The notes under the pieces: generated by a model
Database searches by the model: none
What the model saw: only the letters and a program-made list of their open reading frames with translations
What the model was told of the DNA's origin: nothing
Program-made: the position numbers and the translations under genes
Source: an uncultured Lachnospiraceae bacterium
GTDB lineage: Bacteria; Bacillota; Clostridia; Lachnospirales; Lachnospiraceae
Assembly: GCA_947178465.1 (NCBI GenBank)
Contig: CAMWYL010000008.1
Coordinates: forward strand, 1 to 23,957
Direction: 5' to 3'
Length of the DNA stretch: 23,957 bases
Shown: in pieces, positions 16,093 through 23,369 of the stretch
Position numbering within the stretch: position 1 is the first letter of the stretch
Layout: each line of letters opens with the position of its first letter

Positions 16093-16801
16093 TCACCTCG
16101 CTGCCAACGACCCCTATGGAAATATAGCGGTCGAGAACGGCGCGAATATCGGTTCCCGCGTCCGCCTTGTCTGTAAGAATTCCATTCACGACCAGACGAA
16201 GGCTTCCATCCGCGTTTTCGGTTTTGTCATACCGGTCCGCAAACAGCGCATGGGACGCGGGAATCCTGTCATATAAAATCCCTTTATATTCTGCCATACC
16301 GCAGCCCGGGAAGTTGACATTCCACATTTGATCTGCCGGCAGCTTCTTTTGTGAAAGCTCCGCTGCAATTGCCGCAAGCTGCGCGTCCACTACATCAAAT
16401 ATTCCGTTGGCTTCCGACGAGAACGCGATTGCGGCTATTCCGTTGGAAAGCGCCTCTGTCGCCGCCCCTATCGTTCCCGAATACAAAATATCACGTCCCG
16501 CGTTATAGCCCTCATTGATTCCCGAAAACACAATATCCGGTTTTTCCGGCATCAGCGCCGCCAAGGCAACCTTCACGCAATCCGCAGGCGTCCCGCTGAC
16601 ACTGTACGCAGTCACACCGTCTACCGGGAAATTCACAGGCTTCACCGTCAGCTCTCCCCGCACCGTGATACGGTGCGACATTGCGCTGCACTGCGCAGCC
16701 GGCGCCACGACCCAAACCTCTCCAAGCGCTTTTGCCGCCTTTACCAGACGCACGATCCCCTCCGCTTCAATTCCGTCATCATTCACTACCAGTATTCTCA
16801 T
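16073..16801 (-). CDS. surE: 5'/3'-nucleotidase SurE
   Basis: The 242-aa product has the SurE metal-site residues at canonical places: NDDG (Asp8, Asp9), Ser39 in AAQCSAMSH, and Asn96 in FSGINEGYNAGRD. SurE hydrolyses nucleoside monophosphates and sometimes short polyphosphate in the cytoplasm. The length is normal. A GAAGGGG site is four nt from the ATG. It lies 67 nt behind the short HTH gene with no terminator between, so it may be read with that regulator. Its 3' end overlaps thrH tail to tail by 20 nt. Confidence 0.95.
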   Translation of the reverse strand: MRILVVNDDGIEAEGIVRLVKAAKALGEVWVVAPAAQCSAMSHRITVRGELTVKPVNFPVDGVTAYSVSGTPADCVKVALAALMPEKPDIVFSGINEGYNAGRDILYSGTIGAATEALSNGIAAIAFSSEANGIFDVVDAQLAAIAAELSQKKLPADQMWNVNFPGCGMAEYKGILYDRIPASHALFADRYDKTENADGSLRLVVNGILTDKADAGTDIRAVLDRYISIGVVGSEVIKASLF

Positions 16802-16868
16802 AATGCCCCTTCTCCCATGTTTCCTTGTTTCATGTACCTTGAACGCTTTGATTTATCGTGCAACGATT

Positions 16869-17087
16869 TCACTCCCGTTCCTTATCCGGTGTAAATTCGG
16901 CAATATCATCCAGTGAAAAGCCCTCACCCAGAATATTCAGCATCATATTGAGCGTATGCGTTGTGACAGACTGATTTTCCTTGAGTCTCTGAATCTGTGA
17001 GCGGCTGATTCCATAATGCGTATAAAGGCTGTATTGGCTGATATTATTCTCCTTCAAGGTCTTAAAAAGCTTATCATATTTAATCAT
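16869..17087 (-). CDS. Short helix-turn-helix (XRE/Cro-like) regulator, copy 1
   Basis: The 72-aa product is nearly all one HTH domain: NISQYSLYTHYGISRSQIQRLKE holds the turn and recognition helix, followed by THTLNMMLNILGEGFSLDD. It is closely similar over its full length to the protein at 17590-17808. An ATG at 17099 is possible, but comparison with copy 2 (same GGAAG-like site twelve nt upstream, no earlier ATG there) supports 17087. It is expected to bind DNA as a dimer, perhaps at the AATC...GATT dyads in the gap beside it. Confidence 0.85.
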   Translation of the reverse strand: MIKYDKLFKTLKENNISQYSLYTHYGISRSQIQRLKENQSVTTHTLNMMLNILGEGFSLDDIAEFTPDKERE

Positions 17088-17178
17088 ACTATACAACATC
17101 TTCCCCTTACTAATCTTGATTTCGTTTTATTATGCTCTCATAATGGGGATGATTTATAGTTTCCAAGATTGGAGATTG
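16869..17178 (-). repeat. Duplicated unit, copy 1 (HTH gene plus upstream DNA)
   Basis: The HTH gene and about 90 bp before it align with 17590-17898 at an offset of about 721 bp. Coding parts look roughly 85% identical by eye, and the upstream parts are clearly alike (CTAATCTTGATTTCG versus CTAAGCTTGGTTCTG, then TTTCCAAGATTGGAGATT versus TTTCCAAAATCGGAGATT). Similarity fades outside these limits. Confidence 0.75.
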
Positions 17179-17277
17179 TTATACAGTACCAACTTTTATT
17201 TTAATTTCTTTATAATCTTGATTAATTTGCAATATACTCTTATAATAGAGATTAAATAGACTCTAAAATCAGAGATT
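17112..17277. promoter_or_regulatory. Cluster of AATC-N2/3-GATT dyads, candidate HTH operators
   Basis: Three dyads are seen: AATCTTGATT at 17112-17121, the same ten bases at 17214-17223, and AATCAGAGATT at 17267-17277. A fourth, AATCGGAGATT, is at 17888-17898 upstream of HTH copy 2. The 17214 site covers the -35 of the plus-strand promoter at 17218-17246, and the 17267 site lies just after its start point. That placement fits repression by one or both HTH proteins (inference). Confidence 0.45.
17218..17246 (+). promoter_or_regulatory. Promoter for the orphan gene between the HTH copies
   Basis: TTGATT (17218-17223), 17-nt spacer, perfect TATAAT (17241-17246). The leader of about 75 nt carries the dyad at 17267-17277 and the micro-ORF at 17308. 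Confidence 0.75.
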
Positions 17278-17307
17278 ATGAGCAATTATTCCGGAGGAAC
17301 CGTCAGC

Positions 17308-17334
17308 GTGAGCAAGAATGGAGGATTTTTATGA
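17308..17334 (+). CDS. Eight-residue leader ORF coupled to the orphan gene
   Basis: GGAGG (17293-17297) lies 10 nt before GTG 17308, which encodes MSKNGGFL and stops at TGA 17332-17334. That stop overlaps the next ATG (17331) as ATGA, and the leader itself contains the GGAGG used by the next gene. It could be a translation-coupled leader peptide; its size makes chance possible. Confidence 0.35.
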   Translation: MSKNGGFL

Positions 17335-17555
17335 GCCCTAAGGATTTTACCGCTTCGGCAAAGGAGCTGTTCCACAAAATAGCGTTCAGAATAAAACTGT
17401 TTCAGATGGATTTGGAATGGCATTGGATAGGTAAATGGGAATGGGGCAGCAGCTATCCGCCCTCTTTTTATTACACCCATACCAAAGAAGAAATTGAAGA
17501 GATTAAAGCGAGAGATCGTGAAGAGTTGAAACGGCTGATCGATAAGATGGATTGA
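17331..17555 (+). CDS. Orphan small protein of unknown family
   Basis: The 74-aa product has an N-terminal amphipathic part (FTASAKELFHKIAFRIKLFQ), an unusually Trp-rich middle (LEWHWIGKWEWGSSYPP) and a charged helical C-terminus (TKEEIEEIKARDREELKRLI). No transmembrane helix or signal is evident, and no family is recognised. GGAGG sits six nt before the ATG, and a strong promoter lies at 17218-17246, so it is likely expressed. It diverges from HTH copy 1 and converges on copy 2. A small regulated effector, such as a toxin-like or modulator protein, is only a hypothesis. Confidence 0.75.
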   Translation: MSPKDFTASAKELFHKIAFRIKLFQMDLEWHWIGKWEWGSSYPPSFYYTHTKEEIEEIKARDREELKRLIDKMD

Positions 17556-17589
17556 AGAGATTCATGTGCTGATTATTCGATAATTGTGG

Positions 17590-17808
17590 TCAGTTCTCTG
17601 TCTTATCCGGTATAAATTCGGCAATGTCATCCAAAGTGAAGCCCTCACCCAGAATATTCAGAAGCATGTCAAGCGTGTGTGTCGTTACAGATTCATTGTC
17701 CTTGAGTCTCTGAATCTGTGAACGGCTGACACCGTGATATTTATAAAGACTGTATTGACTGATATTGTTCTCCTTCAGCGTCTTAAAAAGCTTGTCATAT
17801 TTAATCAT
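17590..17808 (-). CDS. Short helix-turn-helix (XRE/Cro-like) regulator, copy 2
   Basis: The 72-aa HTH protein is very similar to copy 1, with the same helix-turn-helix (SQYSLYKYHGVSRSQIQRLK) and C-terminal helix. Differences in and near the recognition helix are few (HYGIS versus YHGVS, KENQS versus KDNES), so the two copies could bind the same sites. An AAAGGAAGG lies twelve nt upstream. No other start is possible nearby. It follows the lipoprotein gene (stop at 17897) in the same direction, but its upstream DNA belongs to the duplicated unit, so it probably has its own promoter. Confidence 0.85.
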   Translation of the reverse strand: MIKYDKLFKTLKENNISQYSLYKYHGVSRSQIQRLKDNESVTTHTLDMLLNILGEGFTLDDIAEFIPDKTEN

Positions 17809-17898
17809 AATAAAACAGTACCTTCCTTTGCTAAGCTTGGTTCTGATTTATTATGGCCTTATTCCGGAGAAGATTTACAGTTTCCAAAATCGGAGATT
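17590..17898 (-). repeat. Duplicated unit, copy 2 (HTH gene plus upstream DNA)
   Basis: Partner of 16869-17178. The similarity stops almost exactly at the stop codon of the lipoprotein gene (17897), suggesting the copied block was inserted or retained right behind that gene. Confidence 0.75.
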
Positions 17899-19390
17899 AT
17901 CGAAAATATTCCGTATCCCAATACGAATTTTCCTTCATAAAATCATATCCTGTCATTTCCGTGTATGCCGCAAAAAACTCCTCCTTTGTAATCAGTTCCG
18001 GTACCCAATATGTCTCATCCGGATTATTTTGAAGCTCTGTTGCAGTCTTGGCTCTTGTGCGGTAAAAATACGTCCCACTCCCGAAGGTGCCATAGCTTTC
18101 CGGATAACGCTCCTTTAACCGCGCTGTCTCCTCCTCGGAATAGCAGCTTTCATCTTCCGGAAACCGTATAATATCAAGCTTCCAAAGCCGCTTATAGTTC
18201 CACTTTTCGTCAAATCTGCACTGCGCGTAGACACCGCTTAACGCCGAGGATACCGTCTCGTAGACCAGCGCGCCGTTTGCGCCAATAAAATAATATTCCA
18301 TCGCATCCGTCTCGTCCGCGTAAACAAGCCGGACACCGCCCTCCTCATAGGCAAAAACAGACACAATCGCCTTTTTGTTTTCTTCTATCTTATAGGCGCT
18401 GACCAGCTCCGGCATTCCGTCCCCGTTGACATCCACACGGCTCCACTCATCTCCGGAAATCCCCCGCAGATATTCCTTTTCCTCGTCTATACGCACGTCA
18501 GACCAATCGCCTGCTTCAATCCGGTCAAATTCCCGCGCACAGCGCTCCAGCTTCTCTGCATCCCGCTGCGGGTCATAGACCTTGAGCACACAGGGCGTAA
18601 CCGTTTCCGCCTTCGTGTCTTCCTCCCACGCCCATTCCATATAATAGCGCTCTCCCGTTGCCCGCTCAATTCCGGACGCCTCACCCCGTAAGATACCGAT
18701 ATCCTCCGACTCCTTTGTCTTCACAAACGTAAATTGCAGATTGGAAAAGCCTGTTCCCGAAATGGAAAGCTTGTGTGCAGTCCCCATTGCGGCATCCAAG
18801 TCATGACGGTTTAAAATCTCCTCCCCCAAACCGGCAACTGCCTTTGTCGAATCCTTCAGCGCGATTCTGCGCACCGCCTTAAATATATCGCTCTCCTCCT
18901 GAACGATATAGAGCATGCCCGTATCCTGACGGATGACAAAATCCTTTACCGGGAAAATCTGTACCGTCTCGGACGGCGTCCGAATATACAATACATATTG
19001 AAAATACGGGAATTGCGCATCAACCCAATACCTGTTGCTGATATATTTTGAACAGACAAAAATCCCGTCCTTATCATATTCACAGTCACAATCCGTAACG
19101 GAAAAGAAATGCTTCGTCTCCGTTCCCTGATAGGTCAGCACAAAGCCATCCTCCGTCTCGGTCTGTGTTATGTTCTTCACTTGGTCGGAATGTCCCGGAG
19201 CAGAGGGCGCTATCCCAAGCAATGTGTCGCCTGATTTTTGTACCTGCTCCCACGCAGCAGTGCCAAATACCGTTATGGTCGTACCTTTCTGCGCAGTTCT
19301 ATCTGCTTCTTCGACCACAGACCCCGCCCCACACCCGGTCATATATAACGCCAAAAGTACCGCCGTTACTATCCCTATGCCCCGTTTCAT
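17897..19390 (-). CDS. Lipoprotein of unknown function
   Basis: The 497-aa product has a signal peptide ending at MTGC (Cys20), so it is probably anchored on the outer face of the membrane. The body is mixed alpha/beta with no family I recognise. RVDVNGDGMPELVSAYK (Asp320 onward) resembles the DxNxDG loops of FG-GAP/VCBS-like or calcium-binding repeats, here a single copy. GGGGGAG lies five nt before the ATG. It lies in the same orientation behind the LysM gene, but strong hairpins at 19448-19538 separate them, so it may be transcribed at a lower level or from its own promoter. Confidence 0.85.
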   Translation of the reverse strand: MKRGIGIVTAVLLALYMTGCGAGSVVEEADRTAQKGTTITVFGTAAWEQVQKSGDTLLGIAPSAPGHSDQVKNITQTETEDGFVLTYQGTETKHFFSVTDCDCEYDKDGIFVCSKYISNRYWVDAQFPYFQYVLYIRTPSETVQIFPVKDFVIRQDTGMLYIVQEESDIFKAVRRIALKDSTKAVAGLGEEILNRHDLDAAMGTAHKLSISGTGFSNLQFTFVKTKESEDIGILRGEASGIERATGERYYMEWAWEEDTKAETVTPCVLKVYDPQRDAEKLERCAREFDRIEAGDWSDVRIDEEKEYLRGISGDEWSRVDVNGDGMPELVSAYKIEENKKAIVSVFAYEEGGVRLVYADETDAMEYYFIGANGALVYETVSSALSGVYAQCRFDEKWNYKRLWKLDIIRFPEDESCYSEEETARLKERYPESYGTFGSGTYFYRTRAKTATELQNNPDETYWVPELITKEEFFAAYTEMTGYDFMKENSYWDTEYFR

Positions 19391-19447
19391 CCTTACTCCC
19401 CCTGTCTTAATACCGCTTCATAGCTGCTTAATGTTCGGTTCTTTACA

Positions 19448-19538
19448 GAGAATGCCCGCCTTTCGGGCATTCTCTTAAACATTAAGTAACTCTTAGGCTG
19501 CGTTCTTTGCTGCCTTAGAGTTACTTAATGTTTTTTTT
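19448..19538. terminator. Tandem hairpins with T8, terminator-like
   Basis: GAGAATGCCCG (19448-19458) pairs perfectly with CGGGCATTCTC (19464-19474). A second stem of about 21 bp with one mismatch joins 19478-19498 to 19512-19532 and is followed by T8 (19531-19538) on the plus strand. On the minus strand the LysM stop (19537-19539) is at the base of the stem, with only a short T-run after it. An extra CTTAATGTT at 19427-19435 can compete for the arm at 19478-19486. Confidence 0.65.
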
Positions 19539-20589
19539 ACCGTCCACGCGCCGGTCGTGTTGCCCGTTCGATCACCCGCTGTCGGGGAGTTTGTGTGTTC
19601 TTTTTTTCCTCCGGATACACTTCTTCTAAAACGGATGTAAAAAACGTGTCGAAAAAGGTGAAGGAATCATACAGCCCCTCCTGTTCCCACTCGGACTCCG
19701 GCCAAATGCTCACATTGTAATTGTTGGCGGTAAAGCTTTCCGCCCGATTCTCATCAAAATGCTCCTCAAAGCTTGCCGTCATATAACGCACGCAGCTGTG
19801 AATATCATAATCCCACGCATAGCCGACAAATTCGGCCTGAATATGTTCCGTCAGCTTCAGCCCCACACAGATGTCACACGTAAGACCGGGATACTTCGGG
19901 CTGATATTCCATGTACAGGAATACAGATAGACTTCCCCTGATGCGTCTCCCTGCCCTTCCATATGATACTGCTCAAAACGCAGGTCCGATACATGCCCGG
20001 GATACTCCCGTTCCACATACGCCGTAATCCGCTCGGCACACTGCTGCCAGTCCGCAACCGTCTCTGTCGTCTCGTCCAGTTTATCCTGTATCAGACAGGC
20101 GACATGCGCATCGCCCGACAGCAGAAGATTCGCCCCTGCGTCACCCTGCTCCATGTAGCCTACCGTCCATCCGTAAGGGCTGTCCACGGAATATTCCCCT
20201 GTCTGAAAGCCCCCATACTTTGCCTCGCTGCGCACGATATAGCCCGTGCGTGACAGGCTCAGGCACATCCCCGGGTAAATCAGGTTCGGGTCGGGCAGCA
20301 CATCGCGGTTGATTTTTGCAAGCTCCGCATACCGCTCCCCGTCTCCCCACAGCTCCTGTGCAATCCGCCAGAGGCTGTCCCCGGGCTGCACCACATATTC
20401 CTCCGTAGCCTCCGTCAATGTCATGACAGGCTCCTCTCCCACAGGCTTCTCATAGAGCATCGGATACGGCTCCTCCGCCGCAAAGACACGCTCCGCGGAC
20501 AGCCATGGACATAGTCCCGCAAGCAGCGCCACCACGCAGCAAATACCGGTTATTGTCTGTTTATGTAATCTTCTTCGTCTCATTGCCAT
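19537..20589 (-). CDS. Secreted LysM-domain protein
   Basis: The 350-aa product has a basic start, a hydrophobic signal (about 11-30) with a likely cleavage after VFA (residue 37), and one LysM domain at about 64-112 (EYVVQPGDSLWRIAQELWGD ... IYPGMCLSL). About 240 residues of unrecognised domain and a basic Arg-rich tail follow. LysM binds peptidoglycan, so it should sit in the cell wall. The frame is open to a TTG at 20613. I prefer ATG 20589; ATG 20583 overlaps the previous stop as ATGA and is nearly as good. Either way it overlaps the preceding gene and is translationally linked to it. Confidence 0.88.
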   Translation of the reverse strand: MAMRRRRLHKQTITGICCVVALLAGLCPWLSAERVFAAEEPYPMLYEKPVGEEPVMTLTEATEEYVVQPGDSLWRIAQELWGDGERYAELAKINRDVLPDPNLIYPGMCLSLSRTGYIVRSEAKYGGFQTGEYSVDSPYGWTVGYMEQGDAGANLLLSGDAHVACLIQDKLDETTETVADWQQCAERITAYVEREYPGHVSDLRFEQYHMEGQGDASGEVYLYSCTWNISPKYPGLTCDICVGLKLTEHIQAEFVGYAWDYDIHSCVRYMTASFEEHFDENRAESFTANNYNVSIWPESEWEQEGLYDSFTFFDTFFTSVLEEVYPEEKKNTQTPRQRVIERATRPARGR

Positions 20590-21578
20590 GCCGCCCCACT
20601 TTCTCCTAACCAAAGATTTTCCTTTTTGTCCACGCAGGGCAATGCCTCCCCCGCAGGCTCCGACAACTCATATTTCTCCCAGAATCCGCTCTCCTTCTTA
20701 AATGCTTCCAACTCCTCCATCGAGAGCACGGCATAGGAGGTCCGGTCGACCGGCTCGTAGGTATACACGCCCCCCAGAACCGGGTCAAGCGCAAGCCCTA
20801 TCACAAAGTCCTTGTCCTGCGTCAGGTAGAAAAAGGAACGGCAGAAAAACTCCTGATTAATTTCCTCGTCCCGCTGCCAAAAACAGTCCAGAAGAACCTC
20901 CAACATATCATCATCCGCGTATTCCAGATTCAGCGTATCCGCTACTGCTTTGTCCCATAATGAGACAAACTCTCTGTCGACCTCAAAAATATCCGTGAGC
21001 GCATAGCTCTCCCCGGTGAGCAGATCCACCGTAAGTGCCCGCTGCGTTTTGTTGACATACCAGATCGGATTGCCTGGTGCATAGCACTCGTCATAGGCCG
21101 CACTCAAAAGGTATTGACTATGATAGGTGATCTCACAGAACACATCACTGCTGAAAATACTGAAATATTCCTTCCGGAAATCCTTTACCTCATCAGAAGG
21201 CTCCAGATGCCAATAATTCACCCTGTCCATCGCGGTATCATACAAGAGTGTGTTGAGCTGCTCCATAACCGTCTCATCAATTCCCTCTATCCGCGGATAT
21301 TCCACGGTAATCACATCCCAATAATCATACTGCTCTGAGTATTCCACATAATACTGCTCGTTCTGCACCGTATAGACTTCAACGCCTTTTGGTGCATGCG
21401 CCCCGCTTTGGGACTTCACGGAAATTCCTGCCGCGGTTCCAAGCAGAATAATAAGCGCCGCTAAAATCCCCCACTTCCATCCACGCTTTTTCCTGCCGTT
21501 CCCGGATTCCTGAAGCACATTCTCCGGTACTTTCGCGTACTCCAATTCCGGCTGCGTGCTTCCCTCCCATATCTCCAT
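20580..21578 (-). CDS. Single-pass membrane protein with extracellular domain (possibly RsiV/DUF3298-like)
   Basis: The product is 332 aa from this start. A ~30-residue charged cytoplasmic tail is followed by one transmembrane helix (about 37-52, GILAALIILLGTAAGISV) and a large acidic, Tyr-rich outer domain. The layout, and the stretches QYDYWDVITVEYPRIEGID and LLTGESYALTDIFEVD, recall the DUF3298/DUF4163 outer domain of anti-sigma factors such as RsiV. No sigma factor gene is beside it, so this is tentative. TTG 21584 lies five nt after AAAGGAG; ATG 21578 is eleven nt after it. The gene overlaps the LysM gene start and follows the small gene at 21674 by 95 nt. Confidence 0.8.
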   Translation of the reverse strand: MEIWEGSTQPELEYAKVPENVLQESGNGRKKRGWKWGILAALIILLGTAAGISVKSQSGAHAPKGVEVYTVQNEQYYVEYSEQYDYWDVITVEYPRIEGIDETVMEQLNTLLYDTAMDRVNYWHLEPSDEVKDFRKEYFSIFSSDVFCEITYHSQYLLSAAYDECYAPGNPIWYVNKTQRALTVDLLTGESYALTDIFEVDREFVSLWDKAVADTLNLEYADDDMLEVLLDCFWQRDEEINQEFFCRSFFYLTQDKDFVIGLALDPVLGGVYTYEPVDRTSYAVLSMEELEAFKKESGFWEKYELSEPAGEALPCVDKKENLWLGESGAAWQ

Positions 21579-21673
21579 TTTCAATATTTCTCCTTTCTCT
21601 GCTGCAATGGCTCTTCATTATTCGCCGTACTTGCGTTCTTTCGTTCTCGCGTTTCCTTCACAATAAGTACTCC

Positions 21674-22063
21674 TTATTCTCCGATTCCCTTTACAATGGT
21701 ATAAGTCTTCTCCACTTCATCCAATATCAGAACGACCTCCTGTTCCCCGCAGGTATAGCGCAACACTGCCATTCTCCCGCCCCTGATGGCACAAACGGCA
21801 TTTGTGTCAAGCTGCCATACGGAGTCCTTCGTGGCAGACTTTCCTATTAAATATTGATTCATGGCACAGACGCCCTGATTGTCAAAGCTATAGAGACCGT
21901 CCGTGCTCCCCGTGACCGAATAAGGAAGCTGTGCATCCCATTTTGTCTGTTCCTTATAAGAGCTCCAGACAAGCGCGGAGTCATACCATAGCTTTTTCTC
22001 ACCCGGCGTCGCCCACCGCATATCCACTGCCACGATATATTCCGTGTACTCCTCCAGCCCCAT
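21674..22063 (-). CDS. Small protein of unknown function, possibly N-terminally truncated
   Basis: The 129-aa acidic product has three Cys and many aromatic residues, with no signal peptide or membrane helix, although its downstream neighbours act at the envelope. No family is recognised. The ATG at 22063 has GAGG eight nt upstream. The same frame extends upstream to another ATG at 22153 with a much better AAGGAGG, but a TAA at 22105-22103 interrupts it after 16 codons. The ancestral protein may have been longer, or the upstream stretch is a separate leader ORF. It is the first gene of the cluster running down to 17897. Confidence 0.65.
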   Translation of the reverse strand: MGLEEYTEYIVAVDMRWATPGEKKLWYDSALVWSSYKEQTKWDAQLPYSVTGSTDGLYSFDNQGVCAMNQYLIGKSATKDSVWQLDTNAVCAIRGGRMAVLRYTCGEQEVVLILDEVEKTYTIVKGIGE

Positions 22064-22102
22064 TGTAATCGCCTCGCTATTTATCAGAAGGCAAAGCTCC
22101 CG

Positions 22103-22153
22103 TTAAAATAAATGCCCCTTTCTTTCATCCCTATGCAGGCTGCCCAGCCTCAT
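22103..22153 (-). CDS. Short upstream ORF with strong ribosome binding site
   Basis: ATG 22153 follows AAGGAGGG (22164-22157) and encodes MRLGSLHRDERKGHLF before TAA. It is in frame with the gene starting at 22063. It is either a leader peptide or the cut-off beginning of that gene. Confidence 0.3.
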   Translation of the reverse strand: MRLGSLHRDERKGHLF

Positions 22154-22262
22154 ATGCCCTCCTTCAAAGGTGCTTCCTTTTCATCAAAGCCTATGTTTTT
22201 TATTGTACATGACAAATGCATCAAAGTTGCATCATTTTGGCATATTTTAGAATATTTTTAAT

Positions 22263-22302
22263 AAAAAAATCGAGTGCAGCACACAAATATGCCACACTCA
22301 AT
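22263..22302 (-). terminator. Rho-independent terminator behind the FHIPEP-like gene
   Basis: On the minus strand, ATTGAGTGTGGC (22302-22291) pairs with GCTGCACTCGAT (22280-22269) around a 10-nt loop. The 12-bp stem includes three G-U pairs and is followed by T7. It ends the two-gene unit 23324-22333. Confidence 0.85.
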
Positions 22303-22332
22303 TTCCAAACGCTTTATTTCTGCTTCAACAGG

Positions 22333-22635
22333 TTACGCATGCGCATTACAATAATCACAGAACGCATAGCTCAGCTTTGTAAGCATCTCCATCATCGTAC
22401 CCTCTGTAATCTGAGGAATTGTCTCATTCACTACGCGCTCCCCGTCAATCACCACCTGATACTGCCGCGCGGACAGATCGTCATCACTTCTGAGATGAAC
22501 TATCGGAAATACCACTTCCTGCTCCCTGTACCCCGTTCGAATGCCTTGGATGATCTCACCGTATACATCATTTTCGGCAAATACGGGTATAATATCCGCT
22601 CCGAACAGCAGCTCAATACTCGCTACCTCACTCAT
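22333..22635 (-). CDS. Standalone FlhA/FHIPEP-like C-terminal domain protein
   Basis: The 100-aa product resembles the start of the cytosolic domain of FlhA/FHIPEP proteins. IELLFGADIIPVFAEND matches the LELELG-x-GLIPLVD segment, and VVFPIVHLRSDDDLSARQYQ with VVIDGERVVNETIPQ matches the PPIRIRDN...NEYxIxIxGxxVAxGE segment. The eight-helix membrane part and the rest of the FlhA C-domain are missing, and no flagellar or type III secretion gene is nearby. Its job is therefore unlikely to be flagellar export; a reused peptide-binding fold is an inference. AGGAGG lies nine nt before the ATG. It follows the two-TM protein by 47 nt and ends at a strong terminator. Confidence 0.75.
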   Translation of the reverse strand: MSEVASIELLFGADIIPVFAENDVYGEIIQGIRTGYREQEVVFPIVHLRSDDDLSARQYQVVIDGERVVNETIPQITEGTMMEMLTKLSYAFCDYCNAHA

Positions 22636-22682
22636 ACCGCCAAACCTCCTCTCACCATTATCCGATTCGCTTTGCTCTTTCT

Positions 22683-23324
22683 TTATATCACTTCATCCTT
22701 TACGTTGCGGATGCAGTTGATTACGAACCATACCACGCCCAGCAAAACCAACGCGATGCCAACCAAAAAGATGATTCGCGTCTGAGACATGGATACGGGC
22801 TGTTTAATGAGCAAAAGCGGTCCCATATCCTCAATCTCCGCCCGCGTAAATCCTATATCCACTAAATAGTCCTCCAGCAGAACCTTCATATCCAATGGTA
22901 TTTGTCTCACCCCGCCATCCACCGTCACCTTGGTTGACGGCTCAGCGCCTCCTGCCATATAGGTAATTGTCTCCTCAAGCAGCTTCTCCATTTTCTTATG
23001 ATCTGAGGTCGGAACCTCAAGCGCAATCACACCGTTGCCTGTCGGAACCACATAGTAATAATGTGAGACTTTAGAGGCTGTTCTGGTACCGTTACTCCTT
23101 TGAGTGTATGTCTCCTCACTGGCAAAGCAGTCATAAGTATAGAGCACCTCACCCTTGATGTGCATCCCTTTCTCCGGCTCGTTATCCAACAGATACGCAA
23201 AATTCTTCGACGGCTTCATCGCCGTAACCCCATAGCCGCCGGAAACAGCTGCAAGAACAACACCGATTACCAACAGTATCACTACCCCCGTGGAAAAGCT
23301 CTCAATAATAGTTCCTACCTTCAT
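22683..23324 (-). CDS. Two-TM membrane protein of unknown function (possibly DUF6709)
   Basis: The 213-aa product has a transmembrane helix near the N-terminus (about 8-30, GVVILLVIGVVLAAVSG) and another near the C-terminus (about 184-205, IIFLVGIALVLLGVVWFVI). A ~150-residue domain lies between them, probably outside the membrane, with HIKGEVLYTYDCFASEE and SHYYYVVPTGNGVIALEVP. I tentatively relate it to DUF6709 proteins of Clostridia; the function is unknown. AGGGGAG lies five nt before the ATG and a good promoter is at 23370-23398. It is the first gene of a two-gene unit with the FHIPEP-like gene. Confidence 0.82.
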   Translation of the reverse strand: MKVGTIIESFSTGVVILLVIGVVLAAVSGGYGVTAMKPSKNFAYLLDNEPEKGMHIKGEVLYTYDCFASEETYTQRSNGTRTASKVSHYYYVVPTGNGVIALEVPTSDHKKMEKLLEETITYMAGGAEPSTKVTVDGGVRQIPLDMKVLLEDYLVDIGFTRAEIEDMGPLLLIKQPVSMSQTRIIFLVGIALVLLGVVWFVINCIRNVKDEVI

Positions 23325-23369
23325 CTTATCTCCCCTTCTTGTATTTCATATTTTACACTTTCTCGCTTG

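Noticed and set aside
16869..17898. Classical toxin-antitoxin operon for the HTH/orphan/HTH region
   Set aside because: The orphan is on the opposite strand from both HTH genes rather than in an operon, and it matches no toxin family I know; only the weaker idea of a regulated small module is kept.
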